In this document: positions 27,234 to 34,113 of the stretch, in pieces | Layout: each line of letters begins with the position of its first letter | How positions within the stretch are numbered: position 1 is the first letter of the stretch | Assembly (NCBI RefSeq): GCF_014851915.1 | Contig: NZ_JACVAP010000003.1 | Span: 558,001 to 622,000 of the forward strand | Source: Xanthomonas sp. XNM01 | GTDB lineage: Bacteria; Pseudomonadota; Gammaproteobacteria; Xanthomonadales; Xanthomonadaceae | Length of the DNA stretch: 64,000 bases | Direction: 5' to 3' | Made by a program: the position numbers and the translations under genes | Notes under the pieces: model-generated | Told to the model about the DNA's origin: nothing | Seen by the model: the letters and a program-made list of their open reading frames with translations, nothing else | Databases searched by the model: none

Positions 27234-28523
27234 ATGCACGCCCTGCTCGACCTGGTCGCGCGCCACAAGCGCGGTGATGCCGTCGGCATCACCTCCATCT
27301 GCTGCGCTCATCCGCTGGTGCTGGAGGCCTCGCTGCGCCATGCGCAGCGCCACGCCCTGCCGCTGGTCCTGATCGAGGCCACCTGCAACCAGGTCAACCA
27401 GGAGGGCGGCTATACCGGCATGACCCCGGCCGACTTCGTCGGTTTCGTCCACGGCATCGCCGCACGGGTCGGCTTCGACCCGGCGCGGATCGCGCTCGGC
27501 GGCGACCACCTGGGCCCGAATCCGTGGACCGCGCTCGATGGCGACGCGGCGATGGCCAGGGCCGAAGTGATGGTCGCTGCGTATGTCGTCGCCGGTTTCC
27601 GCAAGATCCACCTGGACTGCTCGATGTCCTGTGCCGGCGATCCGGTGCCGCTGCCCGAACCGGTGATCGTCGAACGCGCGGTGCGCCTGTGCCGCGCGGC
27701 CGAGGCCGCGTACGCGCAGGCCGGCGGCGAACCGCCGGTATACGTGATCGGCACCGAAGTGCCGGTGCCGGGCGGCGCCACCGAGGACATCGAAGGCCTG
27801 CAGGTGACCACGCCGGCCGCCGCGCTGGCGACGATCGACGCGCACCGCGTCGCCTTCGCCGACGCCGGCCTGCAGGACGCATGGACGCGGGTGATCGCCT
27901 CGGTGGTGCAACCAGGCGTGGAGTTCGACCACCACCAGGTGATCGACTACGCGCCGGCCGATGCGCGCGCGCTCAGCGACGCGATCGCCGATGCGCCCGG
28001 CCTGGTGTTCGAGGCGCATTCGACCGACTACCAGACCCGCGACGCGCTGGCCGCCCTGGTCCGCGACCACTTCGCGATCCTCAAGGTCGGCCCTGGCCTG
28101 ACCTTCGCGCTGCGCGAGGCGCTGTGGGCGCTGGATGCGATCGAGCGCGAATGGATCGCCCCGGAACGGCGCGCCAACCTGCGCGACACCGCGCTGGCCC
28201 GCCTGCGCGAACAGCCCGGCTACTGGCAGCGCTACTACCACAGCCAGGGCGAGGCGCTGACGATCGACCTGCAGTACAGCCTCAGCGACCGCATCCGCTA
28301 CTACTGGCCCGATCCGCTGATCGACGCCGCCTGCCAGCGCCTGTTCGCCAACCTGCGCGACACCCCGCCCCCGATGCCGCTGGTCGGCCAGTACCTGCCG
28401 CAGGCGCTGCGCGCGCTGCGCGCCGGCCACGCCCCGCTCGACCCGGCCGCTCTCGTGATGGCCCACATCGCAACCACCCTCGACGACTACCTCCATGCAT
28501 GCCTCCCCCATGACCAGCACTGA
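27234..28523 (+). CDS. gatZ: Tagatose-bisphosphate aldolase subunit / AgaZ-GatZ-KbaZ family
   Basis: Cytoplasmic protein of 429 residues of the GatZ/KbaZ/AgaZ family. Blocks: GITSICCAHPLVLEASLRHA, PLVLIEATCNQVNQEGGYTG, RIALGGDHLGPNPW, GFRKIHLDCSMSCAGDP, VYVIGTEVPVPGGATED, and FEAHSTDYQTRDALAALVRD. Known roles are as non-catalytic subunit of tagatose-1,6-bisphosphate aldolase, or, as some have proposed, tagatose-6-phosphate kinase. No catalytic aldolase partner (AgaY/GatY) is in the window. It overlaps agaS by 29 bp. AAAGAGAA precedes the ATG. Confidence 0.93.
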   Translation: MHALLDLVARHKRGDAVGITSICCAHPLVLEASLRHAQRHALPLVLIEATCNQVNQEGGYTGMTPADFVGFVHGIAARVGFDPARIALGGDHLGPNPWTALDGDAAMARAEVMVAAYVVAGFRKIHLDCSMSCAGDPVPLPEPVIVERAVRLCRAAEAAYAQAGGEPPVYVIGTEVPVPGGATEDIEGLQVTTPAAALATIDAHRVAFADAGLQDAWTRVIASVVQPGVEFDHHQVIDYAPADARALSDAIADAPGLVFEAHSTDYQTRDALAALVRDHFAILKVGPGLTFALREALWALDAIEREWIAPERRANLRDTALARLREQPGYWQRYYHSQGEALTIDLQYSLSDRIRYYWPDPLIDAACQRLFANLRDTPPPMPLVGQYLPQALRALRAGHAPLDPAALVMAHIATTLDDYLHACLPHDQH

Positions 28524-29670
28524 GCACCTCGGCATTCCCGAGGCGGACCTGTCCGCCAGCGGCGCGCTGTGGACCGCGCGCGAGATCGAGCAGCAGCCGC
28601 GCATGCTCGCCCGCACCCACGCCCTGGTCAGCGACCTCGCCGCGCAGCTCGCCGCGTTCGCCGGTCCAGTCACCGGCAATCCGGCCGCGCGGGTGATCCT
28701 CACCGGCGCCGGCACCTCGTCCTACATCGGCGAGTGCCTGGCGCCGCTGCTGGACCGCCAGCTCGCCGCGCGGGTCGACGCGGTCGCCACCACCGACATC
28801 GTCAGCGCGCCGCGGCTGTACCTGGATCCGGCCCAGCCGTTGCTGCTGGTCTCGTTCGGCCGCTCCGGCAACAGCCCCGAGAGCGTGGCCGCGGTCGAAC
28901 TGGCCGAGGCGCTGGTCGCCGACGTGCGCCACCTGGTCGTCACCTGCAACGCCGAAGGCGCGCTCGGCCGGGTCGCGGTGCGCCAGGCGATGACCGTGCT
29001 GCTGCCGGAAGAGACCCACGACGTCAGCTTCGCGATGACCTCCAGCTTCAGCTGCATGATGTACGCCACGCTGGCCGCACTCAGCGGCCCGGCGACGCTG
29101 GACGCGCGCATCAGCGCGATCACCGCGGCCACCACCCGCGTGCTCGAGAACGCGCGCGGGCTGACCCAGGAACTGGCGCTGCACGGCTTCGACCGCGTGG
29201 TCTACCTCGGCAGCGCGCTGTTCAAGGGCCTGTCGCGCGAGGCCGCGCTGAAACTCGGCGAGCTGACCAATGGCGGCGTCGCGACCTGCTTCGAATCGCC
29301 GATGGGCTTCCGTCATGGCCCCAAGACCTTCGTCACCGCGCGCACGCTGGTGTTCGTGTTCGTCTCCAACGACGCGCTGACCCGCCGCTACGACCTCGAT
29401 CTGCTCGACGAACTGCGCGGCGACCGCGCCGCCGGACGCGTGATCGAGATCACCGCCGGCACGCCGCATGGCGACGCCCGCGACGCGGTGGTGGTGCCCG
29501 GTCTGGATGGCGCCGCCGATGTCGACCTGCTGTGGCCGTACGTGGCCGTGGCCCAGCTGTTCGCGTTCCACGCCTCGCGCGCCTCGGGCATCAGCCCGGA
29601 CAGCCCGAACACGCAGGGCACGGTGAACCGCGTGGTCCAGGGCGTGCGCCTGCATCCGCTGGCCTCATGA
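28495..29670 (+). CDS. agaS: SIS-domain sugar-phosphate isomerase/deaminase (AgaS)
   Basis: Double SIS-domain protein of 391 residues. In characterised AgaS this converts galactosamine-6-phosphate to tagatose-6-phosphate with loss of ammonia. First domain: RVILTGAGTSSYIGECLAP and LLVSFGRSGNSPESVAAVEL (the SGNS core). Second: RVVYLGSALFKGLSREAALK, LTNGGVATCFESPMGFRHGP and LVFVFVSNDALTRRYDLDLL. The C-terminal SGISPDSPNTQGTVNRVVQG is typical. The ATG at 28495 lies inside gatZ; the ATG at 28510 (MTSTEHLG) is an alternative. It is followed by an ATGA overlap with the kinase gene. Confidence 0.92.
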   Translation: MHASPMTSTEHLGIPEADLSASGALWTAREIEQQPRMLARTHALVSDLAAQLAAFAGPVTGNPAARVILTGAGTSSYIGECLAPLLDRQLAARVDAVATTDIVSAPRLYLDPAQPLLLVSFGRSGNSPESVAAVELAEALVADVRHLVVTCNAEGALGRVAVRQAMTVLLPEETHDVSFAMTSSFSCMMYATLAALSGPATLDARISAITAATTRVLENARGLTQELALHGFDRVVYLGSALFKGLSREAALKLGELTNGGVATCFESPMGFRHGPKTFVTARTLVFVFVSNDALTRRYDLDLLDELRGDRAAGRVIEITAGTPHGDARDAVVVPGLDGAADVDLLWPYVAVAQLFAFHASRASGISPDSPNTQGTVNRVVQGVRLHPLAS

Positions 29671-30614
29671 GCACCGGCAGCGCCTATCTCGGCGTCGACG
29701 GCGGCGGCACCAAGACCCGCTTCGTGCTGGTCGATGCCGCCGGCAGCATCGTCGCGCAGACGCAGCGCGGCACCACCTACCACCCGCAGGTCGGGCTGGA
29801 TGGGGTGCGTGCCATCCTCGCCGACGGCATCGGCGAGGTGCTGCAGCTGGCCGGTCTCGATGCGGCGGCGATCGGGCACGCCTTCTTCGGCCTGCCCGCG
29901 CACGGCGAGGACAGTGCGGTCACGCCGCAGCTGGATGCGATTCCGGCAGCGATCCTCGGCCACGACCGCTACACCTGCGGCAACGACATGGTCTGCGGCT
30001 GGGCCGGCTCGCTCGCCTGCGCCGACGGCATCAACATCGTCGCCGGCACCGGCTCGATCGGCTACGGCCAGCGCCAGGGCCGCGATGCCCGCGCCGGCGG
30101 CTGGGGCGAGGTGTTCTCCGACGAGGGCTCGGCCTACTGGATCGCGGTGCAGGGCCTGAACACCTATTCCAGGATGAGCGACGGCCGTCTGCCGCGCGGC
30201 CCGCTGCATGCGGCGTTCAACGCGCACTTCGCGCTGGGCGACGATCTCGACCTGTGCGCGCGGATCCATGGCGAGCACGCCTTCACCCGCGACCAGATCG
30301 CGCGCCTGTCGCTGCTGGTCGCGCAGGCCGCACGCGACGGCGACGCGATGGCCGCGGGCATCTACGCCCGCGCCGGGCAGGAGCTGGCGCTGATCGCCGA
30401 CGCGCTGCGCCGCACCCTGGGCTTCGGCGAGGACGAGACCGTGCCGCTGTCGTGGTCGGGCGGCGCATTCAGCGCCGGTGCGCTGCTGCTGGATCCGTTC
30501 GAGGACGCATTGAAGGCCCGCTGCGTGGGCTTCGACCTGCGCATGCCGCTGCACGAGCCGCACTACGGCGCGGCGCTGTATGCGATGCGGTTGGCCGGCG
30601 ACGCCGGATCCTGA
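29667..30614 (+). CDS. BadF/BadG/BcrA/BcrD-family sugar kinase
   Basis: ASKHA-fold ATPase of 315 residues. The phosphate loop is GVDGGGTKTRFVLVD at about 9-23. IVAGTGSIGYGQRQGRDARA and GWGEVFSDEGSAYWIAVQGL are the family's second set of signatures, and the C-terminal SWSGGAFSAGALLLDPFED ends the fold. N-acetylglucosamine and glucosamine kinases belong here, so an amino-sugar kinase acting before AgaS is likely. Whether it uses GalN or GalNAc matters: with GalNAc a deacetylase is still needed. It is translationally coupled to agaS (ATGA). Confidence 0.88.
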   Translation: MSTGSAYLGVDGGGTKTRFVLVDAAGSIVAQTQRGTTYHPQVGLDGVRAILADGIGEVLQLAGLDAAAIGHAFFGLPAHGEDSAVTPQLDAIPAAILGHDRYTCGNDMVCGWAGSLACADGINIVAGTGSIGYGQRQGRDARAGGWGEVFSDEGSAYWIAVQGLNTYSRMSDGRLPRGPLHAAFNAHFALGDDLDLCARIHGEHAFTRDQIARLSLLVAQAARDGDAMAAGIYARAGQELALIADALRRTLGFGEDETVPLSWSGGAFSAGALLLDPFEDALKARCVGFDLRMPLHEPHYGAALYAMRLAGDAGS

Positions 30615-30702
30615 GCTGCTGCACGGGCGGACCGTCGCGGCCCTGGTAGGAGCCGAGGGCCGGCGACGCCGGGCGCGCGGCCAGCGCGGGATCGCACCGT
30701 GA

Positions 30703-31581
30703 TCAGGCGCCCGAGGCCGCCGCCACGCTGCAGGAGCCGGCCTCGCGCACGGGCGGGACCGTGGCGTCGCCCTCGTCCACGAGCTGCTGCCCGATCATCG
30801 TCGCCAGCATCTCCAGCGTGCGGATGGTTTCGGCATCCAGCAGCGCGGGCTCGGGGTCGAACGCGAACAGCGTGCCGAAGAAGCTGCCGTCACGGCGCAC
30901 GATCGCCACCGACACGTAGCTCTCGAAGCCGTACATGGCCGGCGTGGGGTGCGCGGAATACACCGCATCGGCGCTGGCGCGATCGAAGAAGATGGTGCGC
31001 CGATGCTGGCGGATCTCGCTGCAGATCGTGGTGTCCAGGTCCAGTTCCTGCCCGGGACGCAGGCCGAACGCGAGCTGGTCGTGCACCGCGCAGGCGGTCC
31101 AGCGGTCGTCGGTGATGCGGGCGATGGCGACGAAGCGCATGCCGGTGGCGCGGCTCACCGTCTCCAGCAGCACCGGCACGCCGGGCATCTCCGCGATCGC
31201 GACCAGGTCGCGCAGCAGTGCTGGGGTCCGCGGCGTGCGCGGACGCGGCCAGGCCGATTCGTCCTCGCCGATCCCGACCACCATCCGCTGCTGCAGGCAC
31301 TGCCGCGAGACGCGATGGACCAGTGCCTTGAGATCGGCGGCCAGCGCACGGCCGTCGCCCATCGCACCGACGGCGTTCACCGCGCGGCCGCTGACACCCA
31401 GCGCGCGCAGGCCATGGGCGGCGATGAAGGCATCGGCGTGTCCGCCGAACAGCTCCCGCCAGGCGGCCGACGGCGCGATGTCCAGCAGCACCATCAGCTC
31501 CTGTTCGCCGACCGCCCCGGATGCGGGGAGATCGACGCCGACGATGCCGGGGCAATGCGGATCGGTGGAAGGACGTGTCAT
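30703..31581 (-). CDS. GAF-domain protein with unknown N-terminal region
   Basis: 292 residues. The C-terminal half is a GAF domain (VLLETVSRATGMRFVAIARI, then DDRWTACAVHDQLAFGLRPG, TTICSEIRQHRR, VSVAIVRRDGSFFGTLFAFD). The N-terminal 130 residues resemble the fragment DDIAPSAAWRELFGGHADAFIAA and are not recognised. No output domain is visible, so it may act as a sensor or partner of another regulator. The tail is Ala/Ser-rich with one Cys. It is a single gene after the kinase, convergent with it. The ATG at 31581 lies just after a GGCCCATGACACG context; the start is a choice between this and upstream codons. Confidence 0.75.
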   Translation of the reverse strand: MTRPSTDPHCPGIVGVDLPASGAVGEQELMVLLDIAPSAAWRELFGGHADAFIAAHGLRALGVSGRAVNAVGAMGDGRALAADLKALVHRVSRQCLQQRMVVGIGEDESAWPRPRTPRTPALLRDLVAIAEMPGVPVLLETVSRATGMRFVAIARITDDRWTACAVHDQLAFGLRPGQELDLDTTICSEIRQHRRTIFFDRASADAVYSAHPTPAMYGFESYVSVAIVRRDGSFFGTLFAFDPEPALLDAETIRTLEMLATMIGQQLVDEGDATVPPVREAGSCSVAAASGA

Positions 31582-31679
31582 GGGCCGAGAGTAGCATCGG
31601 CGATTCCGCACCGGATGCGCGGATCCGGCCACCTGGCGACGCGTTCAGTCTGCTGCCGGCCTGCGTACAGCCTGGCCGC

Positions 31680-32942
31680 TCAGGCCGGCGCAGCGGCCTG
31701 CACCGCGCCCGGCGTCGACGACGCGGCGGCCATCGCCTCGAGGAACGCCGGCTCCAGCGGCAGCGTGCCGAACACGCCGCGCTGCGTACCGGTCAGCACC
31801 CGCAGCATCTGGCCCCGCCCCGGCTGCACCCGTCCCATCGGCAGGAAGCTGATGTCGCGCAGCTGCGCGGCCAGATCGCCATCCGACTGGAACAGCGGCG
31901 TCAGCCAGCGGCTCCACAGCTGGTAGATCCAGACGTGCGCGCGGCGCTCGCGCTGGAAGACGGCCAGCGCCTGCGCGGGCGGCTGGGTGCGCAGCGCGCC
32001 GGCCAGCGCATCGGCGTCCATCAGCGCCATGTTCACGCCCTGGCCCAGCTGCGGGCTCATCGCATGCGCGGCGTCGCCGATCAGGACCACACGCCCGCCG
32101 TGCCAGCGCCGCATCAAGGTGTCGCGGTAACGGGCGCGCGCCAGCTGCGCCGCGTCGGCGATGCCGCCGAACACCGCCTCGGCCTCCGGCCACAGGCGGT
32201 GCAGCTCCTCGCGCCACGGTGCCAGCCCCTGCGCTTCCCAGTCGGCGAAGCGGTCGGTGCGCAGGCTCCAGAAGAAGCTGAGCCGCCGCGTCGGATCGGC
32301 CGGACAGCCACCGACCGGGAGCAGTCCGATCATCCGGCGCGCACCGACGTAGCGCTGACGCAGTTCATCCACGTGCGCCCAGTCGCCCGCGGGCAGCAGG
32401 CACCACAGCGCACCCCAGGGATACGGCCGGTCGATGCGCGGTGTGTCGACGTGGCCGCGCAGCAGCGATGCCGCGCCATCGGCCACGACCACCAGGTCGA
32501 ACGGGCCGTGCGTGCGCCCATCGCGGTCCTGCAGTAGCCCGGCCTGCGCATCCACCGAGACGATCTCGTGCCCGGCCAGCAGCGACTGCGCGCGCCCGGC
32601 CCAGGCGTTGTCGAGCAGCGAGAACAACGCGCCCCGCTGCAGGCCGACGCCATACAGGCGCTCATCCAGGCCGGCGTAGCGCATGTCCATCACCGCGCGC
32701 CCGCACGGCGTGTCGCCGTACAGCCGCCTGACCGGTGCGCCATGCCGCAGCACCTGCTCGAGCAGGCCCATCTTCCACAGCACCTGCAGGCCGGTCGGCT
32801 GCAGCAGGAAACCGGCACCGACCGGCCCCGGCGACGGCACGCGCTCGAACACGCTGACCGCATGTCCGTCGCGCGACAGCAGCAACGCCGCCGCCTGGCC
32901 GGCACTGCCGTAGCCGACGATGGCGATGCGCAGGGGGGTCAT
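31680..32942 (-). CDS. FAD-dependent monooxygenase (PHBH-like)
   Basis: Group A flavin hydroxylase of 420 residues. FAD-binding GxGxxG is IAIVGYGSAGQAAALLL near 6-22. The second FAD block is VVLIGDAAHAMSPQLGQGVN with the GD motif, and the middle DG motif is VVVADGAASLLR. QPTGLQVLWKMGLLEQVL is typical of the substrate domain. It is translationally coupled to a 61-residue upstream gene by ATGA overlap. Such an arrangement suggests the small protein is a partner or substrate. The substrate is unknown; the context does not reveal a pathway. Confidence 0.88.
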   Translation of the reverse strand: MTPLRIAIVGYGSAGQAAALLLSRDGHAVSVFERVPSPGPVGAGFLLQPTGLQVLWKMGLLEQVLRHGAPVRRLYGDTPCGRAVMDMRYAGLDERLYGVGLQRGALFSLLDNAWAGRAQSLLAGHEIVSVDAQAGLLQDRDGRTHGPFDLVVVADGAASLLRGHVDTPRIDRPYPWGALWCLLPAGDWAHVDELRQRYVGARRMIGLLPVGGCPADPTRRLSFFWSLRTDRFADWEAQGLAPWREELHRLWPEAEAVFGGIADAAQLARARYRDTLMRRWHGGRVVLIGDAAHAMSPQLGQGVNMALMDADALAGALRTQPPAQALAVFQRERRAHVWIYQLWSRWLTPLFQSDGDLAAQLRDISFLPMGRVQPGRGQMLRVLTGTQRGVFGTLPLEPAFLEAMAAASSTPGAVQAAAPA

Positions 32943-33124
32943 GGTGTCGGCTCCGCGGCGCGGGAAGCCCCATCGCCATCGATCAGGCGCAGCAGGCGCG
33001 AGGCGATCCCCGGCGGCGTCGCATACATCGACACCGGTCCGTCCGGCAGTCCTGCGATGCGCGCTTCCAGCAGCGTGAAACCGAGTTCCTGCGAAGGTGC
33101 GTCCCTGTCCGCTGTCTGCTGCAT
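32939..33124 (-). CDS. Small conserved-looking protein coupled to a monooxygenase
   Basis: 61 residues starting MQQTADRDAPSQELGFTLL. Another ATG two codons upstream (33130) directly abuts CAGGG, so the ATG at 33124 has the better ribosome site (AGGG six bases away). The stop TGA shares bases with the monooxygenase ATG (ATGA). The tail is Asp/Gly/Ala-rich with the block PDGPVSMYATPPGIASRL. No transmembrane segment, no signal peptide, no Cys. It could be a peptide substrate of the oxygenase, a subunit or a chaperone. Family unknown. Confidence 0.55.
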   Translation of the reverse strand: MQQTADRDAPSQELGFTLLEARIAGLPDGPVSMYATPPGIASRLLRLIDGDGASRAAEPTP

Positions 33125-33192
33125 CGTCATCCCTGTTCCGGCCGGCGAGCGGATGGTTTCAGGATCCGGCGCCGCTGCCAAGCCGGCCAGCG

Positions 33193-34002
33193 TCAGCGCG
33201 CCAGCCCACGTTGTTGCCGCACCCAGCGCATCTGCTCGATGAAGGTGGTGGTCCAGTAGCGGTCGCGATGCGCAGCCAGCCAGGCCAGCAGTTCCTCGTG
33301 CGCTTCGGCGCTGATGGCCAGATGGTCGCCGCCGATGCCATGGAAGGTGAAGTTGACCATCGTGCCGCGGCGGCCGGCCTCCTCCACCATCGCGATCAGG
33401 TCCGCGCCGCTGGCGCCGACCGGAGCGGTGACCGGCACCGCCAGCGGGTCCAGCGTGCGCAGGTCGTCGACGTGGGCGCCGCCGACCAGCTTGATCCCGA
33501 CGAACAGGTCGCCGACCGCGGCGATGTAGTCGCCATCGGCCGCCTGACGGTCGCCGCAGGGCGCAGTGAAGCTGCGCTCGCTGTGCCCGTCCAGCGCCTG
33601 CAGCAGCGTGTTGGCGACGATCAGCTGGTCGCGCATCTGCGCGACGCTGGTGGCATCGAGGTCGCGCTGCGGCTGTACCCATGCGCGCCCGGGCCCCTTG
33701 CCCGAGCACTGGTGGAACAGGCTGTGGTTGCCGAGTTCATGGCCGTTGGCCGCGGCCGCGCGCCATTCCTGCATGCGCAACCGGACTGGCTCGGCGGACA
33801 GGGTCAGGTAGAAGCTGCCCTTCAGGCCGTGGCGGTCCAGCGCGGGGATGGCGGTGTCAAGCTGCGAATCGAGCGCGTCGTCGTAGGCCAGGCTGACCGC
33901 CGCACGGCGACCATCGGGCCAGGCGAACGCGGTCGGCCCGGCCGCGGTTGCAGGCAGCGTGACCGCCATCGCGACCAGCATCAGGGCCCATCTGCACCTC
34001 AT
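33193..34002 (-). CDS. Secreted polysaccharide deacetylase (CE4/NodB fold)
   Basis: Exported esterase/deacetylase of 269 residues with signal MRCRWALMLVAMAVTLPATA. The NodB metal triad is present: Asp41-Asp42 in AYDDALDSQL, and HxxxH at 93-97 in GHELGNHSLFH. A later FTAPCGDRQA block stands where CE4 enzymes have the RPP/RxPY region, and NFTFHGIGGDHLAISAEAHEELL carries a catalytic-type His. It removes acetyl from N-acetylated or O-acetylated polysaccharide; the substrate is not clear. It ends 69 bp before the small protein gene, so the three minus-strand genes may form an operon. Confidence 0.85.
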   Translation of the reverse strand: MRCRWALMLVAMAVTLPATAAGPTAFAWPDGRRAAVSLAYDDALDSQLDTAIPALDRHGLKGSFYLTLSAEPVRLRMQEWRAAAANGHELGNHSLFHQCSGKGPGRAWVQPQRDLDATSVAQMRDQLIVANTLLQALDGHSERSFTAPCGDRQAADGDYIAAVGDLFVGIKLVGGAHVDDLRTLDPLAVPVTAPVGASGADLIAMVEEAGRRGTMVNFTFHGIGGDHLAISAEAHEELLAWLAAHRDRYWTTTFIEQMRWVRQQRGLAR

Positions 34003-34089
34003 GCGACGCCTCTTGCGTGGGCATCGGACCGGGCCGATGCGGTGGCGGCAGTGTATGTGGGGTGGTCGAAGATGCTACGCTTTGCGGCT

Positions 34090-34112
34090 GGTATTCATTC
34101 TCATTCGCAACC
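34090..34112. promoter_or_regulatory. Fur-box-like site
   Basis: On the minus strand it reads GAATGAGAATGAATACC, close to the Fur consensus (AATGAGAATNATTA type). It sits immediately before the siderophore-receptor ATG at 34114, so iron-dependent repression is very likely. There is almost no room for a ribosome site, hence leaderless or near-leaderless translation, or a later start. Confidence 0.7.
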
Positions 34113-34113
34113 A

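Noticed and set aside
26172-28715. 847-codon minus-strand open frame across the transporter and gatZ
   Set aside because: Antisense to clearly identified genes; composition is Arg/Gln/His-rich, no domain visible.
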